Below are positions 1 through 6,822 of a stretch of 8,272 nucleotides of DNA, one piece after another. The translations under genes and the position numbers were made by a program. The notes beneath the pieces are model-generated. The model worked only from the letters and a program-made list of their open reading frames with translations. It was not told the origin of the DNA and did no database searches. Within the stretch, counting starts at the first letter, position 1. Every line of letters starts with the position of its first letter. Location: the NCBI GenBank assembly GCA_012514855.1, contig JAAYZL010000078.1, forward strand, positions 1 through 8,272. The letters are read 5' to 3'. The DNA comes from Clostridiales bacterium. Its GTDB lineage: Bacteria > Bacillota_A > Clostridia > Christensenellales > Aristaeellaceae.

Positions 1-507
1 ACGACGATCTTCGTCACGCACGACCAGGAGGAGGCGATGTCGATCTCCGACCGGATCGTGCTGATGAAGGCGGGCGCGCTCCAGCAGAGCGGCGTGCCGC
101 AGGCGCTCTACCACGACCCGAAGAACCAGTTCGTCGCGGACTTTCTCGGCAACCCGCCGATCTGCAATCTCCTTCGCGTCGTCCGCGGCGGGTCGTTTAT
201 GCTCGGGGACGGGTCGGCCTCGGTGTCGCTCCCGATGTTCGCGGGCGCGGGGGAGGGGACGCGCGTCTCGCTCGCGATCCGCGCCGAGAGCGCGTTTTTG
301 GATTCCGACGGGCCGCTCGCGTGCGAGGTGCGAAGCGTCTATCAGATGGGCAAGGAGGAGATGGCGTACCTGCGCTTCGGAACGGCCGAGTTCCGCGCCT
401 ACATCGACGCCGAGAACGGCCTGAAGGCCGGCGACCGCGTCCGGATCGCCTTAAAACCGCGCGGCGTGTTCCTGTTCGACGCCGAAACGGGGGCGAGGCT
501 CCGATGA
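1..507 (+). CDS. ABC transporter ATP-binding protein, MalK/UgpC type (C-terminal part, 5' end outside window)
   Basis: This is the last 168 residues of the cytoplasmic ATPase that powers a CUT1-type (carbohydrate) ABC importer. The frame is open from base 1. It begins in the final beta strand of the nucleotide-binding domain, [13 protein letters not shown], where the His at residue 7 is the switch (H-loop) histidine and DQEEA is typical of MalK/UgpC/MsmX proteins. Next come [10 protein letters not shown] and the [18 protein letters not shown] segment that leads into the regulatory TOBE region (about residues 60-168). That region contains a degenerate RPE motif (IRAES) and ends with a [11 protein letters not shown] tail of the usual kind. 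Walker A, Walker B and the signature motif lie left of the window. The TGA stop (505-507) overlaps the ATG of the next gene (ATGA), so the two are probably translationally coupled. The substrate cannot be read from this fragment. Confidence 0.95.
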   Translation, partial: TTIFVTHDQEEAMSISDRIVLMKAGALQQSGVPQALYHDPKNQFVADFLGNPPICNLLRVVRGGSFMLGDGSASVSLPMFAGAGEGTRVSLAIRAESAFLDSDGPLACEVRSVYQMGKEEMAYLRFGTAEFRAYIDAENGLKAGDRVRIALKPRGVFLFDAETGARLR

Positions 508-1421
508 AGCGCCGGAAATGGGAGCGCGACCTGACGAGCCACCGGCGGTTTTCGCGCGTCGAGCCGTATCTGTACGTCCTGCCGTTCGCGCTGGGCATCT
601 TGGCGTTCACGCTGTACCCGGTCGTGAACGTCGTGTTCATGTCGTTCAAGGAGAACTACAGCCACCTGACGCGCGCCTTTACGCAGTGGGGGGTCGGCAA
701 CTACGAGCTCGTGCTCAACGACAAGAAGTTCACGCAGGCGATCGGCAACACGCTGAACTACGTGCTGCTCGTCGTCCCGATTTCGACCTGCATCGCGATC
801 GTCGTCGCGTACCTGCTGAACCAGAAGCTCCGGTTTTCGGCGCTGTTCCAGACCGCGTACTTCCTTCCGATGGTCACCTCCGTCACCGCGGTCGGCCTCG
901 CGTGGCGGCTGATGTACAACGAAAAATTCGGCATCATCAACTACGCGCTCTCCTGGTTCGGCATAGACCCGATCGGCTGGCTCTCGAAGGCGCAGTATTC
1001 GATGCCGGCGCTCGTGATCTTCGGCGTGTGGAACATATTGCCGTTCACGATCATCCTGCTCCTGAGCGGCCTCCAGAACATCGACCATCAGCACTACGTC
1101 GCCGCGCGGGTCGACGGCGCGAAGAGCCTGCGCATCTTCTTCCGCATCACGGTGCCGCTGCTGCTGCCGACGATCTTTCTGGTCTTGATCATCAACACGA
1201 TCTCGAGCTTCAAGGTGTTTTCGGAGCTCTACCCGCTGTTCAAGGGGCTGCCGGGGCCGCTGTATAACCTCTACACCGTCGTCTACTACATCCGCTACGC
1301 GATGGTAGAGAGCCGCAAGTACGGCATCGCGGCCGCGGCGGCGATCGTCCTGTTCCTGTTCATCCTCGCGTTCACGATGGTGCAGCTGTTCGTCCAGAGG
1401 AAGTGGGTGAACAGGCGGTGA
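504..1421 (+). CDS. CUT1 ABC sugar transporter permease, MalF/UgpA type
   Basis: This 305-residue integral membrane permease forms one half of the pore of the importer. I chose the ATG at 504 because it overlaps the upstream stop as ATGA and gives a normal-length protein; the frame is open further upstream, but that part antisenses nothing useful and reads through the ATPase gene. The N-terminus is basic ([10 protein letters not shown]). Six hydrophobic helices can be seen at about residues 22-44, 82-105, 114-136, 166-188, 217-239 and 275-297. The cytoplasmic EAA loop that docks on the ATPase is at about 197-222, with the core [19 protein letters not shown] and then VPLLLP, as in MalF/UgpA proteins. 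It ends by overlapping the GTG of the second permease. The likely substrate is a sugar, an oligosaccharide or a glycerol-3-phosphate-like compound. This is family knowledge, and the exact substrate is not determinable. Confidence 0.95.
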   Translation: MKRRKWERDLTSHRRFSRVEPYLYVLPFALGILAFTLYPVVNVVFMSFKENYSHLTRAFTQWGVGNYELVLNDKKFTQAIGNTLNYVLLVVPISTCIAIVVAYLLNQKLRFSALFQTAYFLPMVTSVTAVGLAWRLMYNEKFGIINYALSWFGIDPIGWLSKAQYSMPALVIFGVWNILPFTIILLLSGLQNIDHQHYVAARVDGAKSLRIFFRITVPLLLPTIFLVLIINTISSFKVFSELYPLFKGLPGPLYNLYTVVYYIRYAMVESRKYGIAAAAAIVLFLFILAFTMVQLFVQRKWVNRR

Positions 1422-2242
1422 GCAGAAAAAGCGTCGCGCGGTTCTTCGCCTATTTTGCGCTCGCGGCCGGGGCGGTTATTATGGTGTTCCCGTTTTTCTG
1501 GATGTTCTCCTCGGCGTTCAAGACCTCGACGGAGATCAACCGGTTCCCCCCGCAGTGGCTTCCGTCTTCCCTGAGCCTCGCGAACTTTAAGATCGCGTTC
1601 CAGAAGGCGCCGTTCGCGCGGTATTTTCTGAACTCGGTCGTCGTCATGATTTCGTCGGTCGCGGTCACGGGGTTTACGACGATCCTCGGCGCGTTCGCGT
1701 TCTCCAGGCTCAAGTTCCCGGGGCGGGACGTGCTGTTTTCGCTGCTCTTGTCGATGATGATGATCCCGTTTGAGATGCTGGTCATCACGAACTACTCGAC
1801 GATCGTCGACATCGGGCTCTGGGACAAGCTGCCCGCGCTGATTTTGCCGTTCACGAGCTCGATCTTCTACATGTACATCCTGCGCAACTTCTTCCAGTCG
1901 GTGCCGGACAGCCTCTATTACTCCGCGCGCGTCGACGGCGCGGGCAACTGGCGCTACCTCTGGAGGATCATGGTGCCGATGGCGCGGCCGTCGCTGGTCA
2001 CGATCGTGCTTCTGAACGCGCTCGCGAGCTGGAACTCGTTCCTGTGGCCGATGTACGTGATCTCCTCGACCGACAACCGCACGCTCCCGTGGGGGCTGCA
2101 GGTGTTCACGACCGAGGCCGGGTTCAACCCGGAGCTGCTCATGGCCGCGTCGACGGTCGTGGTGCTGCCGATGATCGCTCTGTTCCTGTTCGCCAGAAAG
2201 TCGATCGTCCGCGGCGTCGCGAGGGGCGGGTTGAAAGGATAA
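1418..2242 (+). CDS. CUT1 ABC sugar transporter permease, MalG/UgpE type
   Basis: This is the second pore subunit of the importer, 274 residues from the GTG at 1418. That start overlaps the previous TGA as GTGA and has GGTGA at 1406-1410 seven bases upstream. An in-frame GTG at 1403 is possible but has no ribosome site at a workable distance. Hydrophobic helices lie at about residues 8-30, 72-96, 105-127, 137-158, 190-212 and 242-260. The EAA loop at about 160-190 has SVPDSLYYSARVDGAG and then WRIMVPMARP, closely matching the MalG family. The C-terminus RKSIVRGVARGGLKG is the usual cytoplasmic tail of this family. With the two preceding genes it makes a complete permease/ATPase set. The binding protein, and any glycosidase or regulator that would reveal the sugar, are outside the window. 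Confidence 0.95.
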   Translation: MSRKSVARFFAYFALAAGAVIMVFPFFWMFSSAFKTSTEINRFPPQWLPSSLSLANFKIAFQKAPFARYFLNSVVVMISSVAVTGFTTILGAFAFSRLKFPGRDVLFSLLLSMMMIPFEMLVITNYSTIVDIGLWDKLPALILPFTSSIFYMYILRNFFQSVPDSLYYSARVDGAGNWRYLWRIMVPMARPSLVTIVLLNALASWNSFLWPMYVISSTDNRTLPWGLQVFTTEAGFNPELLMAASTVVVLPMIALFLFARKSIVRGVARGGLKG

Positions 2243-2271
2243 AACAAGGGCCGGGGCAAGCGCCTCGGCCC
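2241..2271 (-). terminator. Intrinsic terminator between convergent genes (best for - strand)
   Basis: The arms 2248-2257 (GGGCCGGGGC) and 2262-2271 (GCCTCGGCCC) form a 10-pair stem with one G-T wobble and an AAGC loop. Read leftward, the stem is followed by TTGTTTT (complement of 2241-2247), a good U-tract for ending the ferritin-like gene. In the + direction no T-run follows, so it would end the ABC operon less efficiently. The hairpin fills the 38-base gap between the two stop codons. Confidence 0.8.
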
Positions 2272-2280
2272 GTCGAATAT

Positions 2281-3543
2281 CTACCGTTTTCCGGCCATCT
2301 GCGGCACCGGCTCCCGTCCGACGCGCACGTTGTCCTTCTTGCGGTTCTGCAGCTCCGCGATGGGGTTCTTCTCGGTCTCCCAGCGGTAGTCCTGCCCGTT
2401 TTTCGCGATCGACTGCTCGATGACCATGTGGCTGGGCACGGCGTTCACGTCGCGGTTGACGATCTGCTGGTAGGTGAAGTAGTCGAAGTCCGGCTTGATC
2501 TGGGACACGTCCTCGTAGCTCTCGCGCACCGCGGTCTCCTCGACGGTCGCGCGCAGCACGTTCCGCACGTAGGGGATGTTCGACTTGAGCTGCAAGGGCG
2601 CGGGAAACTCGCCGTTCGGGATGACGGCCTGCCAGTCCCGGCCCTCGAACTTTTTCAAGAGCTGTGCCGCGACGTGCAGATGCGAGATCTCCTGCTCGAA
2701 CAGCCTCTGCCAGAGCTTCCTGATGTTCTGGTCGGTCTCGGTCTCGGCGCACGACCAGTAGAGCCAGCACTCGGTGTATTGGTGCATCAGGAGGCACGCG
2801 AGCCACGTCTCGTTGACGTCCATGAGGCTCCCGTAGTGCGTCACGTGCTGCTCCTCGATCATGCCGATCTCCTGGTAGAGCTTGCGCCCGAGCTCGGACT
2901 GGTACATGCCGCAGGTGTTCATATAGAAGTTCATCGTCTGCTGCTCGGCGGCGGTGATCGTGCCGACGGCGAGCTTCGTCATGAGGTTCGCGTCCTTGTC
3001 GATGTGCCTCTTGATCGAGTCGAACGGGTAGCGGTGCTCGGAGATCGTCGGGCGGCCGGGCATGATCTCGGTGTAGCGGCCGACGAGGTTCTCCGCGTAC
3101 ACGCCCGCCTCCATCTCGAGCAGGTTCGCGTAGCGGTACAGGTGGTCGAAGTCCTCGAGAAGCGCGAAGTCGAGCGCCTTCTTCACATACTCGTCCGGCA
3201 CCATCTGCGCGAGCCCGGCCGTCAGGTCGACGGCGAGCTGCTCGTAGCCGATCGTGTGCTCGAGGATCGTCTCGTCCGGGGGCTTCAGCATGCTGATGAG
3301 CTTTTGCTGCTGCTGCTCCGAGCGCCTAATCAGCGCGATCTGCCTGCGCAGTTCGTTGTCCGGGCAGTGGCGCGAGAACTGGTGCGAGAACCACGTTGCC
3401 TCGAACTCCGTGCCGTTCATCAGGATCACGCGCGTGCGGGTGTACGGGTCGACCGCGTTTTTGTCGTAGGGCTGGGCGTACATCTGGCCCCAGTCCATCA
3501 GCATGTCGTTCAGCTTTCTGGGATTTTCCGAAAATGGATTCAT
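2281..3543 (-). CDS. Ferritin-like superfamily (probable di-iron/metal-binding) protein, 420 aa
   Basis: This soluble, mostly helical protein has no signal peptide. I chose the ATG at 3543 (MNPFSENPRK) because AGGAGG (complement of 3553-3558) lies nine bases upstream; the frame stays open to 3636 but has no such site there. Ferritin-like metal ligands appear as E or ExxH at helix-like intervals: E200, E230xxH233, E258 and E285xxH288, the classic four-helix di-iron pattern. An N-terminal half shows a weaker version: E48, E76xxQ79, E101 and D131xxH134. Tyr, Trp and Met are frequent around these sites (NFYMNTCGMY, ECWLYWSC). I recognise the fold class from the ligand pattern and helices, not a named family. 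An oxidative-stress or iron-related role is plausible but inferred. It is convergent with the ABC operon and divergent from the RCC1 gene, so it is its own transcription unit. Confidence 0.75.
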   Translation of the reverse strand: MNPFSENPRKLNDMLMDWGQMYAQPYDKNAVDPYTRTRVILMNGTEFEATWFSHQFSRHCPDNELRRQIALIRRSEQQQQKLISMLKPPDETILEHTIGYEQLAVDLTAGLAQMVPDEYVKKALDFALLEDFDHLYRYANLLEMEAGVYAENLVGRYTEIMPGRPTISEHRYPFDSIKRHIDKDANLMTKLAVGTITAAEQQTMNFYMNTCGMYQSELGRKLYQEIGMIEEQHVTHYGSLMDVNETWLACLLMHQYTECWLYWSCAETETDQNIRKLWQRLFEQEISHLHVAAQLLKKFEGRDWQAVIPNGEFPAPLQLKSNIPYVRNVLRATVEETAVRESYEDVSQIKPDFDYFTYQQIVNRDVNAVPSHMVIEQSIAKNGQDYRWETEKNPIAELQNRKKDNVRVGREPVPQMAGKR

Positions 3544-3551
3544 GGGTTCAT

Positions 3552-3558
3552 CCCTCCT
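3552..3558 (-). promoter_or_regulatory. Ribosome binding site that fixes the start of the ferritin-like gene
   Basis: On the - strand this reads AGGAGGG, nine bases ahead of the ATG at 3543. An overlapping ATG directly after it is out of frame and stops after three codons, so the downstream ATG is the real start. I see no convincing promoter on this strand between here and 3660. Confidence 0.8.
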
Positions 3559-3607
3559 CGCGCGTATCATTCCCGGCGGCGCGGCCGGAAATGCGCGCGG
3601 TGCGGGC

Positions 3608-3636
3608 TTGCAATGCGCGCCGAAATGGGGTATCAT
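3608..3636 (+). promoter_or_regulatory. Probable sigma-A/sigma-70 promoter of the RCC1-repeat gene
   Basis: TTGCAA (3608-3613, four of six consensus matches) and TATCAT (3631-3636, five of six) are separated by exactly 17 bases. Transcription would start near 3643 and leave a leader of about 20 bases containing AGGGGG (3651-3656), eight bases before the ATG at 3665. Two copies of AATGCGCGC (3590-3598 and 3612-3620) lie upstream of and over the -35 end and the spacer. Confidence 0.65.
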
Positions 3637-3664
3637 GGAAGAGCAAGGGAAGGGGGCATGAACA

Positions 3665-6625
3665 ATGCGGAAATTTCTGGCGGCCGCGCTCGCGGCGCTG
3701 ATCGCCCTGAGCGGCTTCGCACTCGCCGAGGGGCTGACGGTCGGGGACGCGGTGACGGACGAGCAGTCCTACGCGCTCGAGGTCTCGGCGGTCGAGCGCA
3801 CCGGGGACGGGCTGGAGATCGCGCTGAAGCTCGAGAACCTCGACGTCGGGCCGCTCAAGCTCTCCGAGATCGCGTTTCGGCTCGCGTACCTCGACTGGGT
3901 GTTCGAGCCCGCGGGCGTTTCGAAGGGCGGCGACGTGCTGCCGCTCGAGGAGATGGCCGTCAGGATTTCATATGCGGTTCCCGAGGCCGCGTTTTCCGGC
4001 GACTTCGGCGTGTTTACGTTCTCGGCGGCGATGCCGAACGGCGACCGCTACGCGCTCGACGTGCTCGATGCGCTCGATCTCGCGGTCGAGGGCGCGCCCG
4101 CGGCGTCGCTGGACGGCTTCGTGCAATTCGGCGCGCTCGCGGCGAGGCTCAACGGCCTGACGGTCGAGGCGATCGCCGGCCGCGACTCGGCGAAGCGGCT
4201 GTTCGTCGATCTGACGATCCGGAACGATTCCGAGGGCGAAATCGGCATGCCGGAGGCGCTCTTGACCTTCCGCGAGCGCTACGCCTTCGAGCCGGAGCGG
4301 ATTCCGACGCCGCTCGCCGCCGGCAAAGAGACCGACGTGCGCCTCGCGTTCGAGGTCGCGAACGCCGTCGTCGATTCCGGCGAGCCGCTTCTGCTGACGC
4401 TTTCCTTCGAGGGCGAAAGGGCGGAGTTCCCGGTCACGCCGACCGGACCCGAGCCGGCCGCGGAGCGCCTGATCGCCGTCGAGGCGGGCTACCGCCACTC
4501 GTTCGCGCTCGCCGAGGACGGCACGCTCTGGGCGTGGGGCAGCGGCGAGTACGGGCGGCTCGGAACCGGCAGCGCGCTCGGCGCGTACGAGCCGGAGGTC
4601 GTCGAGCTCGAAAACGTCGTGCAGGTTTCGGCGGGGTACTACCACTCGCTGTTCCTGACGGCCGACGGAAGCGTCTGGGGCGCGGGCTGCAACTACGACT
4701 ACGGGCAGCTCGGCGACGGCACCGACGCGAACCGCGTCGTGCCGATCCGGATTCTGGGCGGCGCGAGGCAGGTGCTCGCCGGCGAGGACTACTCCGCGGC
4801 GATCCTCGAGGACGGCCTCGTTTGGACCTGGGGCAGGAACGACAAGGGACAACTGGGCCTGGGCAGCACCGACGCGTATACAAAGCCGTATGGGGTGCTC
4901 CTCAACAACGTCGCCGCAATCGCGGGCGGCAAGGCGTTCATGCTCGCGCTGACCGAGGGCGGCAAGGTCTACGGCTGGGGCGACAACACCTACGGCCAGC
5001 TCGGGGAGTTCTCCGGCGGCTCGCTGAGTCCGCGCGGGCTGGGGCTGTCGAACATCGTACAGATCGCCGCGGGCAACAACCACGCGATGGCGCTGACCGC
5101 GGACGGCGAGCTGCTCGTCTGGGGCGACAAGGAGTACGGGCAGCTCGGGAAGGGCGAGCTTAAGTGGGACAGCCCGATCGCGAAGATCGAGGCGGGCGGC
5201 GACATGTGCGCCGTCAGGCTCGAGAACGGCGCGTGGTACGCGTGGGGCGACCTGTTCGGCCCGGAGCCGAAGAAGCTCGACAAGCCCGCGGCGGCCGACC
5301 TGTCGCTGGGGTACTGGCACGCGCTCGCGTTCGAGCCGACCGGCGCGACGTGGGGCTTCGGCTCGAACGACTACTACCAGATCGGCGACACCTACGAGGA
5401 CACGTACAAGAGCTGGATCAAGCTGGAGCTGAACCTCCGCGAGACCGCGCGCCCGTCGGACGACCCGAGGGACCGCGACAAGGCCGCCGCGGTCGGGCCG
5501 TTCGCGGCGAAGATTCCGCCGGTCTCGGCCGGCTACTACACGTCGTTCGCCGTCGACGCGCGGGGCGGCGTCTGGGCGTGGGGGCGCTCGGACTACGGTC
5601 AGCTCGGCGCGGGCGACGAGGAAAAGCTCCCGGCGCCGGAAAAGCTCGAGGGGATCGGGGCCGTGAGGCAGGCGGCGGCGGGCGACTACCACACGCTGTT
5701 CGTCACCGAGGGCGGCGACCTGTACGGCGCGGGCTGCAGCTACGACTTCAACCAGCTCGGCAACGGCACCTATGAGAACGCGAGCGAGCCGACGTACATC
5801 ATGAGCGGCGTCGAGCGCGCGGGCGCCGGCCGGGACATCTCCGCGGCGCTGCTCTCGGACGGCACGCTCTGGACGTGGGGCGCGAACGAGCAAGGCGAGC
5901 TCGGCCTCGGACACATCGAAAAGGTCGACGCGCCGACGCAGGTTTCGCTCGAGGGCGTCGTCGACGTCGCGGTCGGAAAGCGGTTCATGGCGGCGCTCAC
6001 CGGGGACGGAAGCGTCTGGATGTGGGGCTCGAACGAGTATGGACAGCTCGGCGTGGGCAAGAACTTCGAGCCGGGCGTGCCCGCGAGGGTAAATCTCCCC
6101 GGCATCGTATCCATCGCGGCCGGCAGCGCGCACATGGCGGCGGTCGACCTCGACGGAAACGTCTGGACGTGGGGCGCGGGCTCCTACGGGCAGATCGGCA
6201 CCGGCGACATGACGAACCAGCCGACGCCCGTCAAGGTCGCGGGGCTCCGGGACTGCGTCGAGATATTCGCCGGCGGCGAAACGACCGCGGCGAGGATTAT
6301 GGGCGGGAAGCTCCGCATCTGGGGCGGGTACTTCTACTCGACGCCCGGCGAGGAGAGCATCGAGTACTACGACCGGGTGCGCTCGAGCTACGAGTACGTC
6401 GACATCGAGGGCCTGTCGATGGGCAATTACCACATCCTCGCGACCGACCGGGACGGCAATGTCTACTCCATCGGCGACAACAGCTACGGCCAGCTCGGCG
6501 TCGAGGAGGGGGGCGGCAACTATTACTACTACAGATGGAACCCGATCGGGCTGAACCTCGAGGACGCGAAGTACCTGAAGCCGCAGGCGACGCCGGGGCC
6601 GAATTCCGGAAACAGGGCGCTGTAA
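3665..6625 (+). CDS. Secreted RCC1-repeat protein with two tandem seven-blade propellers
   Basis: This 986-residue exported protein has a signal peptide at residues 1-21 (MRKF, a hydrophobic run, then FALA before EG). It has no lipobox Cys, LPxTG or other visible wall anchor. Residues 24-265 look like two beta-sandwich domains of DUF4352/Ig-like style (EIALKLENLDVGPL; FVDLTIRNDSEGEI). Fourteen RCC1 repeats follow, each built on an AGxxHSxAL/DGxxWxWGxNxYGQLGxG pattern. Seven lie at about 269-592, key Gly 275, 324, 373, 422, 470, 511 and 549. Seven lie at about 618-968, key Gly 623, 673, 722, 771, 820, 870 and 920. A charged linker at 593-617 separates them. RCC1 folds are seven-blade propellers that usually bind proteins or other partners, so a secreted or surface scaffold role is likely; no catalytic site is evident. 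The ATG at 3665 is supported by AGGGGG eight bases upstream. It appears to be a single-gene unit with its own promoter. Confidence 0.92.
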   Translation: MRKFLAAALAALIALSGFALAEGLTVGDAVTDEQSYALEVSAVERTGDGLEIALKLENLDVGPLKLSEIAFRLAYLDWVFEPAGVSKGGDVLPLEEMAVRISYAVPEAAFSGDFGVFTFSAAMPNGDRYALDVLDALDLAVEGAPAASLDGFVQFGALAARLNGLTVEAIAGRDSAKRLFVDLTIRNDSEGEIGMPEALLTFRERYAFEPERIPTPLAAGKETDVRLAFEVANAVVDSGEPLLLTLSFEGERAEFPVTPTGPEPAAERLIAVEAGYRHSFALAEDGTLWAWGSGEYGRLGTGSALGAYEPEVVELENVVQVSAGYYHSLFLTADGSVWGAGCNYDYGQLGDGTDANRVVPIRILGGARQVLAGEDYSAAILEDGLVWTWGRNDKGQLGLGSTDAYTKPYGVLLNNVAAIAGGKAFMLALTEGGKVYGWGDNTYGQLGEFSGGSLSPRGLGLSNIVQIAAGNNHAMALTADGELLVWGDKEYGQLGKGELKWDSPIAKIEAGGDMCAVRLENGAWYAWGDLFGPEPKKLDKPAAADLSLGYWHALAFEPTGATWGFGSNDYYQIGDTYEDTYKSWIKLELNLRETARPSDDPRDRDKAAAVGPFAAKIPPVSAGYYTSFAVDARGGVWAWGRSDYGQLGAGDEEKLPAPEKLEGIGAVRQAAAGDYHTLFVTEGGDLYGAGCSYDFNQLGNGTYENASEPTYIMSGVERAGAGRDISAALLSDGTLWTWGANEQGELGLGHIEKVDAPTQVSLEGVVDVAVGKRFMAALTGDGSVWMWGSNEYGQLGVGKNFEPGVPARVNLPGIVSIAAGSAHMAAVDLDGNVWTWGAGSYGQIGTGDMTNQPTPVKVAGLRDCVEIFAGGETTAARIMGGKLRIWGGYFYSTPGEESIEYYDRVRSSYEYVDIEGLSMGNYHILATDRDGNVYSIGDNSYGQLGVEEGGGNYYYYRWNPIGLNLEDAKYLKPQATPGPNSGNRAL
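4469..5440 (+). repeat. First RCC1 propeller (seven blades) within the secreted protein
   Basis: Seven repeats occupy residues 269-592. Blade 2 carries the unusual GAGC in place of the WxWG signature, and blade 6 lacks YGQLG (DLFGPEPKKL). Spacing between the key glycines is 49, 49, 49, 48, 41 and 38, so the last blades are shortened compared with the second propeller. Confidence 0.85.
5516..6568 (+). repeat. Second RCC1 propeller (seven blades), a copy of the first
   Basis: Seven repeats occupy residues 618-968 with regular glycine spacing of 50, 49, 49, 49, 50 and 50. The odd features of the first propeller recur in the same blades: GAGC in blade 2 and no YGQLG in blade 6. Blades 1-5 sit 348-350 residues after their counterparts, which indicates duplication of a whole propeller. 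Confidence 0.85.
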
Positions 6626-6628
6626 CCG

Positions 6629-6656
6629 AAAAAATGGAGGGCAACCGCCCTCCATT
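6629..6656. terminator. Hairpin after the RCC1 gene with a T-tract only in the leftward direction
   Basis: The arms AATGGAGGGC (6633-6642) and GCCCTCCATT (6647-6656) pair perfectly over 10 bases with an AACC loop, four bases after the TAA of the RCC1 gene starts the spacer. Six As (6629-6634) precede the stem, so the - strand reads a T6 tract after it. On the + strand only TTCGTG follows, so it is an incomplete terminator for the RCC1 gene. It may be the remnant of a bidirectional terminator split by an insertion. Confidence 0.6.
6647..6653 (+). repeat. Direct repeat GCCCTCC, left copy
   Basis: This copy lies in the 3' arm of the hairpin after the RCC1 gene. The identical 7 bases recur 717 bases downstream beside the MFS stop codon. 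It could be a target-site duplication, though 7 bases may match by chance in GC-rich DNA. Confidence 0.4.
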
Positions 6657-6657
6657 C

Positions 6658-6688
6658 GTGCATCAAAAAACGACGGTTTTTGATGCGC
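6658..6688. repeat. Inverted repeat with A5/T5 arms
   Basis: The arms at 6658-6669 and 6677-6688 (GTGCATCAAAAA and TTTTTGATGCGC) pair over 12 bases with one G-T wobble and a 7-base loop. It follows the terminator-like hairpin by one base. No T-run follows on either side, so it is not a standard terminator. It may be a structural end of the inserted segment or a regulatory hairpin. Confidence 0.5.
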
Positions 6689-6711
6689 AGGGGGTCGCCG
6701 CCGGCGAAGAT

Positions 6712-6740
6712 TTGACTGGGATGTCTGTTTCGCGGATATT
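6712..6740 (+). promoter_or_regulatory. Possible promoter for the orphan gene
   Basis: TTGACT (6712-6717, five of six matches to the -35 consensus) and GATATT (6735-6740, four of six to the -10) are 17 bases apart. The start would be near 6747, giving a leader of about 75 bases that contains the hairpin at 6778-6805. This is the best candidate on this strand in the 197 bases between the two genes, but the -10 is weak. Confidence 0.35.
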
Positions 6741-6777
6741 TACTCGTTGGCTCAAGGAATTATCCTGCAGCAAGTGA

Positions 6778-6805
6778 TGGCGTAAGCTGGGGAACATTTA
6801 CGCCA
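6778..6805 (+). promoter_or_regulatory. Perfect inverted repeat in the leader of the orphan gene
   Basis: TGGCGTAA (6778-6785) and TTACGCCA (6798-6805) are exact inverted copies with a 12-base spacer, ending 17 bases before the ATG at 6823. It could be a protein operator (half-sites 20 bases apart centre to centre, about two helical turns) or an RNA hairpin just ahead of the ribosome site. Confidence 0.4.
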
Positions 6806-6822
6806 AAGTGAAGGAAGAAGCT

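Noticed and set aside
1403..1417. Earlier GTG start for the second permease
   Set aside because: The GTG at 1418 overlaps the previous stop as GTGA, as at the first junction, and has GGTGA seven bases upstream. The GTG at 1403 has its only purine-rich stretch too close.
3544..3636. N-terminal extension of the ferritin-like protein to 3636
   Set aside because: The extra 31 residues are Pro/Ala/Arg-rich, the extension would overlap the promoter of the divergent gene, and the strong AGGAGG site fits only the ATG at 3543.
2044..5163. Very long open + strand frame of over 1000 codons
   Set aside because: It crosses the second permease, the opposite-strand ferritin-like gene and the RCC1 gene, and its product is low-complexity and Arg/Ala/Val-rich. 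It is a GC-rich shadow frame.
4469..6568. RCC1 repeats read as a CRISPR-like or DNA tandem repeat array
   Set aside because: The period is about 147 bases of coding sequence with protein-level conservation only. There are no short identical repeats with unique spacers.
3968..6655. 895-codon open frame antisense to the RCC1 gene
   Set aside because: The translation is Arg/Ala/Val-rich without domains, mirrors the codon pattern of the sense gene, and lacks a ribosome site. The sense frame has a signal peptide and clear RCC1 repeats.
5875..6777. + strand frame running past the end of the RCC1 gene
   Set aside because: Its first 250 codons are an Arg/Gly-rich shadow of the RCC1 repeats, and the part beyond 6625 covers the two hairpins. 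No start signal was found.
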